A stretch of DNA of 64,000 nucleotides from Candidatus Bathyarchaeota archaeon (GCA_013388895.1 JACAEK010000013.1:1-64000), one strand, 5' to 3'; positions 46,925-55,554 are shown, numbered from the stretch's first letter. The notes: generated by a model from the letters alone, not told the origin. Numbers and translations are program-made.

Positions 46925-47347
46925 GTGTCCGTAGCACAGAGAAGATTCTTTACAGAGATTACAGCCTTAGCGGATAAACACGTGATTGTTTCAACCACAA
47001 CTGGAAAAACCTTCACAGGAACAATGGTTGGCATTAACCCTGACAATTTAAGCCTATGCTTAGCAGATGCAAAAGATGAAGAAGGAAAAATTTTGCACAG
47101 AGTATTCCTCAACGGAAATGTAGTGGCGCAAATATTAAGCGTAGAAAAACCATTCGACATCAAAGCCTTGGCTGATCGCCTTGAAAAAGTGTTTCCAACA
47201 ATGATTAAGCTTTACGAGGACAAGGGATTCATTTGGGTCATGGACAAAGTGAAAGTTACTGAGAAGGGCGTTGTGGAAGGGTCAGGTCCCGCAGCAGAAC
47301 GAGTGCAGAAAGTTTACGACCAGTTCATAAGCGAAGTAAAAGGCTAA
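46925..47347 (+). CDS. Sm-like archaeal protein with C-terminal domain (SmAP3-type)
   Basis: A 140-residue protein. The Sm1 and Sm2 segments are visible as DKHVIVSTTTGKTFTGTMVG and HRVFLNGNVVAQILSVE (about residues 19-75). A C-terminal domain of about 60 residues follows (VFPTMIKLYEDKGFIWVMDKV), an architecture matching the SmAP3 group. Sm-like rings bind U-rich RNA. The start is GTG 46925 with an upstream GGAGGT. It ends convergently with the PAC2 gene, overlapping by 4 bases. Confidence 0.85.
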   Translation: MSVAQRRFFTEITALADKHVIVSTTTGKTFTGTMVGINPDNLSLCLADAKDEEGKILHRVFLNGNVVAQILSVEKPFDIKALADRLEKVFPTMIKLYEDKGFIWVMDKVKVTEKGVVEGSGPAAERVQKVYDQFISEVKG

Positions 47348-48096
47348 ATGAACCATCGAAGCTGTTGTCCCTCTTTCTTCTTTTCTTCTTGACCGCCTCT
47401 AACCAGACCAAACGATTCCAAAATTTTCTGAGTCTTTTCAGTAGCTAAATCCAGCCTTGACAAATCCACGTTCAAGTTTAGGAACTTGTTTAAAGCCAGC
47501 AGGGCAGAACGTGCGGCGTTCGCGTCAGGGTAAGTGCCTAATGTTTCTATAAGAAGCGAAAATCCTTTAAATCCTCTAAGCTTGCCTAACCCGACTAATA
47601 AGCCGGCTACTCCAAAAATTTGTCCAACCATTATTTTTGCTCCAAGGCTCACGGCATCGTTCAAGGTTTCATGGTCTGAAGCTGCGCAATAGACTTCTGG
47701 AGGTGTTTTTATTTCGTCTTTTTTGAACCCGCCTATAGTAATGAGGTATTGGCAGCCTAGCTCTTGCGCTATGTCTAAGACGCGACCGCAGAGTTCGTAT
47801 TGACCAAAAGTTGTTAGGGCTTGTGTGTTTCCATACCAGATGATTAAGTCGCGTCCGCCGTTGTCGCTTTTGTAATAGTAGAGTTCGTTTATGGGAGAAC
47901 GTGCTCCGCCTTTTTCGGTGATAAGTGCCAAATCTTGGAAGGACGCGGACACGATTTCGGCGAAGAGTTTGACTTTTAATTCATGGATTAAGTGAAGCGT
48001 TGCAATGTTGGCAACGAAACCTATACCGGGTAATCCTTCGATTAACACTGGGTTTTTCAGTTTTGGCTTTTCGTAGATTTCAATCGTGCAAACCAT
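47344..48096 (-). CDS. PAC2/proteasome assembly chaperone-like protein
   Basis: A 250-residue protein of the PAC2 family (DUF75). Visible features are VLIEGLPGIGFVANIATLHLI (about residues 18-38), LIVWYGN-like strands, TIGGFKKDEIKTPPEVYC and a GLLVGLGKLRGFKGFSLLIETLG segment. Eukaryotic PAC2 helps assemble the 20S proteasome; archaeal relatives are common but their clients are untested. It is divergent from tgtA across about 80 bases. Confidence 0.88.
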   Translation of the reverse strand: MVCTIEIYEKPKLKNPVLIEGLPGIGFVANIATLHLIHELKVKLFAEIVSASFQDLALITEKGGARSPINELYYYKSDNGGRDLIIWYGNTQALTTFGQYELCGRVLDIAQELGCQYLITIGGFKKDEIKTPPEVYCAASDHETLNDAVSLGAKIMVGQIFGVAGLLVGLGKLRGFKGFSLLIETLGTYPDANAARSALLALNKFLNLNVDLSRLDLATEKTQKILESFGLVRGGQEEKKKEGQQLRWFI

Positions 48097-48182
48097 GCTT
48101 GTTAGTTCCTTTTGTTGTCAAGTTAGATTTAGAGAAAATCATAATATAAGTGTGTTTAGCTGATTCTGTTTAGGTTCTGTTG

Positions 48183-49760
48183 ATGACTTTCGAAGTTAAA
48201 GAAAAAGATTTGCTTGCGAGAATTGGAAGGCTTAAGACTAAAAGCGGCACTGCTGAAACGCCGTTGCTTTTTCCCGTCATAAACCCATCCATACAGCCTA
48301 TTTCACCTAAGAGGATTAAGGAGGAGTTTGGTTTTGAGGCGTTGATAACTAATGCGTATGTTTTAAAGAAGCGTTTCCAGAATCAGCCAGCTAATGAAGG
48401 GTTGCACAAGTTTTTGGACTATGACGGTGTTGTTATGACTGATTCTGGCGCTTATCAAATCCTAGTTTATGGCGACATAGAAGCAACGTCAAAAGAAATT
48501 GTGGAATATCAAGAACGCATCGGCTCAGACATAGCCACAATTTTGGATATACCGACAGGTTGGAAGGTCTCAGAAGACTATGCAGAACAGACAGTGAAAG
48601 AGACGCTAAAGAGGGCAAAAGAATTTTTTACAATTAAAACTCGAGATGACATACTCTGGGTGGGTCCAGTTCAAGGAGGACGCTATCTAAACCTCGTGGC
48701 AAAATCTGCAAAAGAAATGGGAAAATTGCCATTTGAAATCCACGCTTTAGGCAGTCCAACAGAAGTTATGGAACGCTACCGTTTTGACGTGCTGGTTGAC
48801 ATGATTATGACTGCCAAAATGAATTTGCCACTTGGCAGACCTCTCCACCTTTTTGGGGCTGGGCATCCATTCATGTTTTCTTTGGCAATAGCCCTCGGAT
48901 GCGACCTTTTTGATTCAGCCGCCTACACAATATATGCAAAACAAAACCGCTATATGACAGAAAACGGAACCTACCGACTCAACGAATTGGACTATTTTCC
49001 ATGCGTATGTCCCAAATGCTCAAAAGCAAATCCAAAACAAGCTTCAGAACTGCCACAAAAAGAGAGACAAATTTTCCTCGCAGAACACAATCTTTATGTT
49101 TGCGCTGCTGAACTGAAGCGCATAAAACAAGCCATCAAAGACGGCAGGCTTTGGGAACATCTGGAAATGCGAGCGCACACGCATCCAGCACTGCTCAGCG
49201 CTGTGAAAATTCTCGGCAAATACAAGGAATATATAGAAAAACATGCGCCAACTGTGAAAAGCAGTGGACTATTTTTCTTTAGTTCACTTGGGCTAGTCAG
49301 ATCTGAAGTTGTTCATTACCGAAAAAATCTAGCTGAACACTATACAAAACCCAAAGAAACCAACACTCTTCTACTTATGCCTCAAACTCAAACGAAGCCG
49401 TTCCACAAGTCACATGGATATAAGCAAATAACAAAATTACTCAACAACAGACTAAGCAAGGTTCACGTGTGTTTTTATGCCGCACCGTTCGGTGTAATCC
49501 CAATCGAACTTGACGAGGTTTATCCATTATCCCAACATGAAACAGCGATGCCGCTCGACAAAGAAACAATAGCATATGTAGCTAACCAAATAGTGGATTA
49601 CATCAACCGAACAAACTACAAAAAAGTCATAGTGCTAAACGACCAAGAAAACTGGAACAAAACCATAAGCAATGCATGCAAAAAAGCATGCCAGCAGAAG
49701 AATATCAAACTCAAAACAGTCAACAACATAAAACACCTTCTACCAGCACTAGAAAACTAA
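48183..49760 (+). CDS. tgtA: tRNA-guanine(15) transglycosylase, archaeosine synthesis
   Basis: About 525 residues from ATG 48183 (TTG 48180 just upstream is also possible). The catalytic half has VVMTDSGAYQILVYGD with the nucleophile Asp, VQGGRYLNLV, and the zinc site CVCPKCSKANPK plus later HNLYVCA. It exchanges guanine-15 for preQ0 in tRNA. The C-terminal part has an ArcS-like segment (LLLMPQTQTKPFHKSHGY) but ends soon after without a recognisable PUA domain, shorter than the roughly 580-residue euryarchaeal enzymes I recall. The PUA could be encoded elsewhere. Confidence 0.9.
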   Translation: MTFEVKEKDLLARIGRLKTKSGTAETPLLFPVINPSIQPISPKRIKEEFGFEALITNAYVLKKRFQNQPANEGLHKFLDYDGVVMTDSGAYQILVYGDIEATSKEIVEYQERIGSDIATILDIPTGWKVSEDYAEQTVKETLKRAKEFFTIKTRDDILWVGPVQGGRYLNLVAKSAKEMGKLPFEIHALGSPTEVMERYRFDVLVDMIMTAKMNLPLGRPLHLFGAGHPFMFSLAIALGCDLFDSAAYTIYAKQNRYMTENGTYRLNELDYFPCVCPKCSKANPKQASELPQKERQIFLAEHNLYVCAAELKRIKQAIKDGRLWEHLEMRAHTHPALLSAVKILGKYKEYIEKHAPTVKSSGLFFFSSLGLVRSEVVHYRKNLAEHYTKPKETNTLLLMPQTQTKPFHKSHGYKQITKLLNNRLSKVHVCFYAAPFGVIPIELDEVYPLSQHETAMPLDKETIAYVANQIVDYINRTNYKKVIVLNDQENWNKTISNACKKACQQKNIKLKTVNNIKHLLPALEN

Positions 49761-49862
49761 GTTCAATCTATTAATAGGGGGGTCTAGACGCAGTGGGGAG
49801 ACAGAGGCAAACCACTAATAACCGCATCACACAAGTTTTCACTTAACAAGAGCGAATCAAAC

Positions 49863-50468
49863 ATGATTTACGCAGATCTGCACGTCCACACAAAATACTC
49901 AGCAGATGCATCAATTAATCCAAAAGCCATAGTTGACCAGCTCTACGCTCATCCCATAATAAAAGTCGTGGCTATAACAGACCACAACACAGTTGAAGGC
50001 TACCATAAAGTGCAGGAATTAGCTTCTACATATGAAGACATCCTAGTAATTCCAGCAGTTGAAATCAGCGCAATTGGAGGCGACATAATAATCTTGGGCA
50101 GTGCAGAACTGCCACCTGAACCGTGGACCGTTAAAAACGTCATAGCCTTCGCAACAGAAAGACAAGCCTTAGCCATAGTCGCCCATCCATACAGAGCCTA
50201 TGGCTTAGGCGATTCCGCAAAAAACTATGCCTTCGACGCTGTAGAAACCCTAAACGGCGCATCAGCATCCAACGTGAGTAAATTGGCTGAAAACTTGGCT
50301 AGAGAAATGGATTTGCCAGGAGTAGCAGGCAGTGACGCGCACCAAACTGATGAGTTGTGGAGTGCTTACACAGAAATTCAAGCTTCGCCTAGAGTTGACG
50401 AAATTTTGAAAGCCATAAAGAAAGGGTTAATTAGAACTATTTCAGCGGGAAAGTCAATACATTTTTAA
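49863..50468 (+). CDS. PHP-domain phosphoesterase
   Basis: A 201-residue PHP protein. DLHVHTKYSADASI (residues 5-18), AITDHNTVEGY (about 37-47), PAVEISAIGGDI, VAHPYRAYG and GSDAHQTDEL are the metal-binding motifs of the PHP superfamily, all intact. These enzymes hydrolyse phosphomonoesters or nucleotides. Substrate is unknown; archaeal stand-alone PHP proteins are often misnamed as histidinol phosphatase or polymerase fragments. It is followed 42 bases later by the beta-CASP nuclease gene. Confidence 0.88.
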   Translation: MIYADLHVHTKYSADASINPKAIVDQLYAHPIIKVVAITDHNTVEGYHKVQELASTYEDILVIPAVEISAIGGDIIILGSAELPPEPWTVKNVIAFATERQALAIVAHPYRAYGLGDSAKNYAFDAVETLNGASASNVSKLAENLAREMDLPGVAGSDAHQTDELWSAYTEIQASPRVDEILKAIKKGLIRTISAGKSIHF

Positions 50469-50510
50469 AACAGCAATATGCATGATTAATGAAACAGCAG
50501 ATGAACGAGC

Positions 50511-51776
50511 ATGAACGATTTACAAGTCAAGTTTTTAGGTGGAACTCGGGAAGTTGGCAGAATAGCCATAGCAGTCAAAGCAGAGAAGACACAGGTTTTG
50601 TTAGACTGCGGCGTTATGCTCGACCATGAACCCGGATTTCCAATGCACATGCCACCAAAAGAAGTTGACGCGCTCATTCTAACTCACAGCCATCTTGACC
50701 ATTCAGGCGCCATTCCCATCTATTACATTCACGGAAAAAAACCCTTATACACAAACAGGCTAAATTTGGAATTGACGCAAATACTCATTTCAGATTTTAT
50801 CCACCTTTCAAGCTATTACCTACCATTCGAGTATCTCGAGTTAAAATCAATGATGAGAAGTAACAAACACATAGACTTCGGCGTGGCAGAACAAGTTGGC
50901 GACATCAAATTTCAGCTAATAAATGCTGGACACACACCGGGAAGTGCACAGGTGTTAATTGAGGCTGGAGGAAAACACATTCTATACACTGGCGATTTCA
51001 ACATCACAGACACGAGACTCTTGTCTGGCGCAAGAATGGAACACAACAACTTGGACGCAATTATCATTGAAAGCACATATGCCAACGAAGACCATACAGA
51101 ACGTTTAGAATTAGAAAAACGCTTCGTAGACGAAGTAACCGATGTCGTAGAAAAAGGCGGCACCGTTCTCGTCCCCGCCTTCGGAGTCGGCAGATCACAA
51201 GAAATCGCTTGCGTTTTGACTGCACATCATTTTGAACACCCCGTCACCATAGACGGGATGGCACGTGAGGCCAGCCGAATAATGCTGAATTATAAGGAAT
51301 TTCTCAAAGACCCTAGAATGTTTTCAGATGCCATGCGTTCTGTTGATTGGGTTGAGGGTTGGCGAGACCGCAGAAAAGCCATGAAAACTCCAGGCGTTGT
51401 GATTTCACCAGCGGGCATGCTGAAAGGCGGCCCTGCAGTATTTTACCTCTCAAAAATTGGAAAGAAGACACACAACGCAGTATTTCTTGTAAGCTATCAG
51501 ATTCCAAGCACGCCAGGAAGAGAGCTATTAGAGAAAGGTGTATGTCTAATTGATGGAAAAATGCGCAAAGTCAAAGCGCAGGTTGCACATTTCGACTTTT
51601 CTTCACACTGTGGCGCAAGCGAGCTGAAAGAATCTTTGAAGCGTTTGGGTGGTAAGCCTAAAGTTTTTGTGGTTCACGGTGCAGAGGGCAATTGTGAACT
51701 TCTGGCGAAATGGGCCTGGAACGAGTTAGGTTTGGAGGCTACGGCTCCTAAGACCGGAGACGTAGTTCAAATTTAA
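50511..51776 (+). CDS. Beta-CASP MBL ribonuclease (aCPSF2-like)
   Basis: A 421-residue nuclease with MBL and beta-CASP domains. LTHSHLDHSGAIPI (about residues 61-74) is the metal motif, NAGHTPGSAQVLIEAGG and YTGDFNITDT complete the MBL part, and PAFGVGRSQEIA, ISPAGMLKGGPA and HFDFSSHCGASEL are beta-CASP motifs. With no N-terminal KH domain it resembles archaeal aCPSF2 (mRNA 3'-end factor and 5' exonuclease group). Four downstream genes may share its transcript. Confidence 0.9.
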   Translation: MNDLQVKFLGGTREVGRIAIAVKAEKTQVLLDCGVMLDHEPGFPMHMPPKEVDALILTHSHLDHSGAIPIYYIHGKKPLYTNRLNLELTQILISDFIHLSSYYLPFEYLELKSMMRSNKHIDFGVAEQVGDIKFQLINAGHTPGSAQVLIEAGGKHILYTGDFNITDTRLLSGARMEHNNLDAIIIESTYANEDHTERLELEKRFVDEVTDVVEKGGTVLVPAFGVGRSQEIACVLTAHHFEHPVTIDGMAREASRIMLNYKEFLKDPRMFSDAMRSVDWVEGWRDRRKAMKTPGVVISPAGMLKGGPAVFYLSKIGKKTHNAVFLVSYQIPSTPGRELLEKGVCLIDGKMRKVKAQVAHFDFSSHCGASELKESLKRLGGKPKVFVVHGAEGNCELLAKWAWNELGLEATAPKTGDVVQI

Positions 51777-51788
51777 AGTGAAAGCACT

Positions 51789-52346
51789 ATGAAAATTGGA
51801 ATTTTGCAGTTCGGGCAAGTAGATTCCGCTGTGCTAGGCAGACTTCTGGAAAATTTAAACATGACTTTTCAAAAGGCAACATGCGAGATGGTCAGTGAAG
51901 CGCTGCAGATTCCGAAAGAAGCTTTTGATGAGGAGAGACAGCAGTATCGCTCAAACGTCATTTTGGGCAAGATTCATCATCTTGCAGAAAAAGAGAAGAT
52001 GCGTGATTTTGTTCTAGGAGTTATTGATGCAGACATTTTTGCTCATGGACTGAATTTTGTTTTCGGAGAGGCTGAATGCCCTGGAAAAGCGGCATTGATC
52101 TCTTTGTGGAGGCTTAAACCAGAGTTCTATGGGAAGAAGCCTAACTTGGAGATTCTTGTGGAAAGAAGCGTGAAGGAAGCGGTTCATGAGCTTGGACATG
52201 CGCTAGGTTTGAGGCATTGTTCTAACCCGTTTTGCGTTATGTATTTTTCGAATTCGATTTTCGAAACGGATAGGAAACAAAGTTTATTCTGTAATAAATG
52301 CTACGTGAAAGCAGAAGTGGTTGTTGGTAAGCTTGGGGGAGAATGA
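51789..52346 (+). CDS. amzA: Archaemetzincin
   Basis: A 185-residue zinc metalloprotease. The core VHELGHALGLRHCSNPFCVMYFSN (about residues 132-155, quoted in two parts: HELGHALGLRHC and CVMYFSN) and a later CNKCYVK (second CxxC) are the full archaemetzincin signature with an extra structural zinc site. The natural substrate is unknown. Its stop overlaps the presenilin-type gene start by ATGA, so the two are coupled. Confidence 0.93.
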   Translation: MKIGILQFGQVDSAVLGRLLENLNMTFQKATCEMVSEALQIPKEAFDEERQQYRSNVILGKIHHLAEKEKMRDFVLGVIDADIFAHGLNFVFGEAECPGKAALISLWRLKPEFYGKKPNLEILVERSVKEAVHELGHALGLRHCSNPFCVMYFSNSIFETDRKQSLFCNKCYVKAEVVVGKLGGE

Positions 52347-53167
52347 TGGGCGACCGCTTTGAAGCGAGAATTGTGTATTTAGCGCCTATTCTTGCGAGCT
52401 TGCTTGTTGGCATGTTTTGTGCGTTTTTGATTTTGAATTCTGCTATTGAGCTTTATGAAGTTACGCCTTTTCCAGAAGGCGTCGCTGGTTCTTTTGGTAA
52501 TGCTTTTTATTTTGTTATCCTTGTTGGTGTTGGTGCGTCGTTGATTTATTTGCTCTTAAAGTGGAAGGGTCGTAAATTGATTAATTGGATTACGGGTTTT
52601 GTTTTGACGATTGCGGTTTTCATGCTTTCAGTTGTCTACTTGTTTGCGGTGTTTTCACAGTTTACCTTTTTTGGTTTAGACGTTTTCGTCGTCGCTTTGG
52701 CTTTGGCTATTACTGCCTTAGCTGATGTTGCGATTTTTCAGAATCATACAAAAACGGCTGACTTCGTGATTCTCTGTTTAGGTGGAGCCTTAGGCACGTT
52801 TTTGGGCGCTTCTATTCCCAGTTTGAGTGCATTTTTGATTTTGGGTTTTCTGGCGGTTTATGATGTATTTGCGGTTTATCACGGTCCTGTGGGCAAGATT
52901 GCGCGGAGTGGGTTGGAGCATTTGCGTGGTTTGAGTTTTTCGTTTCGGGATATTCAGATGGGTTTAGGGGATTTGACGTTTTATTCTATGCTTTCGGGGC
53001 ATATGCTTTTGTTTTTTGGTTTTTTTTCGTGTTTGGCTTCGGTTGTTGGGATTTTGGTGGGTTGTTTGTTGGCTTTTAAAATGTTGGAGAGGAAGGGCAT
53101 GTTTCCTGGTTTGCCGTTTCCGATATTTTTCGGTTTAGTGTTGGGTTTGGCTGCTTCGTTGCTGTAG
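52343..53167 (+). CDS. Presenilin/signal-peptide-peptidase-like aspartic membrane protease
   Basis: A 274-residue protein with about nine membrane helices. Catalytic motifs are LAVYDVFAVYHGPV (YD, about residue 172) and QMGLGDLTFYSML (GxGD, about 206), and the third motif reads GLPFPIFFG in place of PAL. It is an intramembrane protease of the A22 family. Coupled to archaemetzincin by overlap, it could process membrane or secreted proteins. The coding strand is notably rich in T and G, unlike most neighbours. Confidence 0.88.
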   Translation: MMGDRFEARIVYLAPILASLLVGMFCAFLILNSAIELYEVTPFPEGVAGSFGNAFYFVILVGVGASLIYLLLKWKGRKLINWITGFVLTIAVFMLSVVYLFAVFSQFTFFGLDVFVVALALAITALADVAIFQNHTKTADFVILCLGGALGTFLGASIPSLSAFLILGFLAVYDVFAVYHGPVGKIARSGLEHLRGLSFSFRDIQMGLGDLTFYSMLSGHMLLFFGFFSCLASVVGILVGCLLAFKMLERKGMFPGLPFPIFFGLVLGLAASLL

Positions 53168-53169
53168 GT

Positions 53170-53349
53170 TCATGCAGACGTTAGGGTTAGGCGTGTTGCG
53201 TTTACGTCTATTTCTGTGATTTTGCAGTTTCTGAATTGTTTGGTTTCGCCGAGGACGTTTTTGACTGTTACAGTGTTGGTTTCGACTTTGGCGTAGATTA
53301 CGTCGTTGAAAACTGTTTTTCCGTTAAGTATTACATTAAATTCACACAT
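53170..53349 (-). CDS. CooT-family nickel-binding protein
   Basis: A 59-residue protein on the minus strand starting MCEFNVILNG, with V-x-N-V-L-G-E and the closing I-T-E-I-D-V-N-A-T-R-L-T-L pattern of CooT. CooT, first known from the CO-oxidation gene cluster of Rhodospirillum rubrum, is a small dimeric nickel protein whose Cys2 is essential for nickel binding; here Cys2 is present. It ends 3 bases from the presenilin gene on the other strand and lies about 2.2 kb from the ACDS operon. It is not in the same transcript, but the function fits. Confidence 0.8.
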   Translation of the reverse strand: MCEFNVILNGKTVFNDVIYAKVETNTVTVKNVLGETKQFRNCKITEIDVNATRLTLTSA

Positions 53350-53554
53350 TCTGTCATTCCAACCGATTGTGTATGAAGATATTCAGCTTAGTTATAAACT
53401 TCCCTTCGAATGCAGGCTTAGTTTTGTTTAACGAGTGGAAATTTCTTTTGTTTAACAAATTTGGCTGTCGGGTTCTCGTTTATGTGGATTTTAGATAAGT
53501 AATATAATTTGGAAGTGTTATTATTTTTAGAGCTAATAGCATGTTGAAAGATGA
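53350..53554. other. Gap between CooT-like gene and ferredoxin gene
   Basis: About 200 bases of A/T-rich sequence without a gene. It holds the divergent promoters: TAAGTAATATAATTT near 53485-53500 may serve the ferredoxin gene. Nothing else is recognisable. Confidence 0.4.
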
Positions 53555-53560
53555 ATGTTA

Positions 53561-54034
53561 ATGCCGAAGAAACGTAAGACACGTGGGTCGAAGGCTGATT
53601 CTGCGGTTGACATATTCCAAATTTTGTCGGAATCGTCGGAGAAGGCGAAAAAGAAGCGTAGAGCGGAGCTTTTGGCGCCTTTGGGGGTTGAAGAGTTTTT
53701 TGTTGAAGGAAGCATCAGTTTGGATAAGCGTACGTGTAAGGGTGTGGAGTGTAAGTTATGTATTAAGGCGTGTCCGACTAATGCTTTGTTTTGGCGGGCT
53801 GGCGAGGTAGATATTATTGAGGATTTGTGTGTTTTCTGTGGTGCTTGTGTTTTGAGTTGTATTGTGGATGATTGTATTAGGGTTGAGAGGAAGAGAGCGG
53901 ACGGTGTGATAGAAAGGTTCAGCACACCAAGGGATTTCACCAACCTTCAACATGGCATTAGCAGAAAGAAGCGTTGTGGTGGGATTCTTGATATTTATCG
54001 TCATCCTAAGAAGTATCTCAAGTCGGGTAAGTGA
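53561..54034 (+). CDS. 2[4Fe-4S] ferredoxin-domain protein with basic extension
   Basis: A 157-residue protein (ATG 53561; ATG 53555 also in frame). A basic N-terminal region (PKKRKTRGSK, EKAKKKRR) of about 50 residues precedes CKLCIKACPTNALFW and CVFCGACVLSCIVDDC, cysteine sets for two [4Fe-4S] clusters (about residues 62-105). In the second cluster the cysteine usually followed by Pro is followed by Ile. The C-terminus (about 115-157) has no domain I know. It probably carries electrons; partner unknown. The coding strand is T/G-rich like the presenilin gene. Confidence 0.8.
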   Translation: MPKKRKTRGSKADSAVDIFQILSESSEKAKKKRRAELLAPLGVEEFFVEGSISLDKRTCKGVECKLCIKACPTNALFWRAGEVDIIEDLCVFCGACVLSCIVDDCIRVERKRADGVIERFSTPRDFTNLQHGISRKKRCGGILDIYRHPKKYLKSGK

Positions 54035-54096
54035 TTGTTGCTTGGTAGTAAATGATTTATAGTCTATGTGATTAATGGTTAGAATGGTGTTAGCTT

Positions 54097-54339
54097 ATGG
54101 TGCAAGCATTTGTGTTGGTTCGTTTGGGTTCCAGTGAGGCTTTGAATTTTATGAAGAGTGTTAAGGAGAAGTTGTGTGCGGTTAAGGGTGTTAAGGAAGT
54201 TTATGGCGTGTTTGGACGTGTGGATTTTGTGATTAGGGTGGAGACGAAGTCGCTTGAGGAATTGGGTAACTTGATTACTGATTGTATACGGGGCATTGAA
54301 GGAGTACAAACAACAGAAACTTTAGTAATAGGGTTCTAG
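54097..54339 (+). CDS. Stand-alone Lrp/AsnC ligand-binding (RAM) domain
   Basis: An 80-residue protein equal to the C-terminal RAM domain of Lrp/AsnC regulators: VQAFVLVRLGSSEALNFMK, VKGVKEVYGVFGRVDFVIRV and ITDCIRGIEGVQTTETLVI. There is no helix-turn-helix. Such proteins form ring oligomers and bind amino acids, perhaps modulating full-length Lrp family members. No partner is adjacent. Confidence 0.88.
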   Translation: MVQAFVLVRLGSSEALNFMKSVKEKLCAVKGVKEVYGVFGRVDFVIRVETKSLEELGNLITDCIRGIEGVQTTETLVIGF

Positions 54340-54549
54340 TGGTCTGTGAGCTATCTAGATCCCCCTTATAAATAGATTGAACTTTTTCTTCCAATCATGT
54401 TTTGGGACTGCGGTTTAGTAGGACGATATCTATTAGTTTCGCGGTTGGTTTGCTCAAAAACTGGATGCCACGTCAAAACTCTCCGAAATGCGGAAAAGTT
54501 ATAGCTGAACCGAATCCACATTAAATTATCCCAACCTACGGTGTCGAAA

Positions 54550-55094
54550 ATGACTGAAAAAGTTCATTTTCTACCAGTCGATTTGAGCATTCACAGATCC
54601 CAAGTAATCGATTTGAACGTGGAACACATGGAGTGGGTAGCAAAAGAGGCTAGTAAGCACTTCAAAATCGACATTTTCGCCATTGTGGGGAGTTCACCCC
54701 GTGAATACATAGCAAACACCATTGACAAAATGCTGTCCGACATCTCATCACATGGAATCTACTATTTGGTCGAACTTGAAGGCACAATAATCAGCATGGG
54801 CGCACTCCGACAAATAAAAGAAAAAACAGGCGAAATAAAACGAATGTACATTCGACTCTCACATCGAGGAAAAGGCTACGGCAAAGCCCTATTGCAGCAG
54901 CTACTGCAAAAAGCGAAGGAATTTGGATACATACCATCTATCTCGATTCTGCACGATTCATGACTACTGCGCAAAACCTCCACCGCTCTTTCGGATTTAT
55001 TGAACGCACTGAATATCCCGAAACAGAAGTCCCATCACAACTCAGGTCTCAATGGCTTTTTATGGAAAAACCCCTAGAAGACACAACTAAATGA
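54550..55094 (+). pseudogene. GNAT acetyltransferase with a frameshift
   Basis: ATG 54550 is preferred over GTG 54541 because a TATA-like TTAAATTAT near 54522-54530 would put the start site at the ATG (leaderless). The N-terminal frame holds GNAT motifs: VELEGTIISMGALRQIK and IKRMYIRLSHRGKGYGKALLQ (acetyl-CoA loop). It stops at TGA 54961 after GYIPSISILHDS. From about 54940 a different frame continues LDSARFMTTAQNLHRSFGF, then RTEYPETEVP and FMEK, to TGA 55094. That tail is exactly the GNAT C-terminal strand region. A single-base indel near 54935-54945 separates them. Confidence 0.8.
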
Positions 55095-55297
55095 AAACAG
55101 CTTCTTTCTGTCTAAAATGTGAAAGAAACGCAAACTAGAAGTGCAAGCACAGTCATTATGATAAATGTGAACTACTTGTGAGTAGAAGTAGGCGCAGACT
55201 TTTTGACAGAACCGAATGTCAAAACTGCATTTACAAAGGAAGCACATACTGCTGGAACCAGTGCCCATACAACATATGGAAAAAAGAACAATTCTAA
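55091..55297 (+). pseudogene. Cys-rich small ORF with an in-frame TAG, coupled to the GNAT gene
   Basis: The ATG at 55091 overlaps the GNAT TGA (ATGA). Sixteen codons in, TAG (55136-55138) interrupts, and the frame then runs to TAA 55297. Cysteines sit on both sides with paired spacing: C7-x2-C10 before the TAG, then C18, H20 and H22, C26, C43-x2-C46 and C54-x3-C58. That pattern is unlikely by chance and argues that the halves were one zinc-binding protein of about 67 residues. TAG is an ordinary stop elsewhere here (ends of the MFS, DUF885 and tbp genes), so readthrough is not assumed. A second start at GTG 55178 could make a 38-residue version. Confidence 0.4.
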
Positions 55298-55554
55298 ACC
55301 AAAACAAGCAAACTAACCTTGTTGATGACGTAAACTGACATGCGACAAAAATCAGCACAAACACAAATCATCGCAATCAAGCGTTACTTTCCAATTTTTT
55401 CCGCATGTTTCTTCTTCTTTTGAACATTCTTCTTTTTTAACGAAGGCACACATTCATCTCCACAAAGCAACACATACACTAAAAATAGTATCATAAGAAG
55501 TTTCTAAAAAGCTTTTCAGCAATCAAGACTCAGCGAGTTAAAAAAAAAAGAAAA
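55298..55554. other. Gap downstream of the Cys-rich ORF and cdhE
   Basis: About 250 A/T-rich bases with no convincing reading frame on either strand. Several short runs of T (for example near 55396-55402) could end transcription from either side, since the flanking genes converge here. No further feature is recognised. Confidence 0.4.

Noticed and set aside
49761-49862. G-rich stretch and GTGG/CCAC pair between tgtA and the PHP gene as a small RNA
   Set aside because: The complementary arms are only four bases and no box C/D or H/ACA element is evident.
25872-55297. In-frame TAG codons (26292 and 55136) as pyrrolysine sites
   Set aside because: TAG is a normal stop for several intact genes here (MFS transporter, DUF885, tbp), and neither interrupted gene is a methylamine methyltransferase. 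The first product is also truncated. Nonsense mutations or errors explain them more simply.
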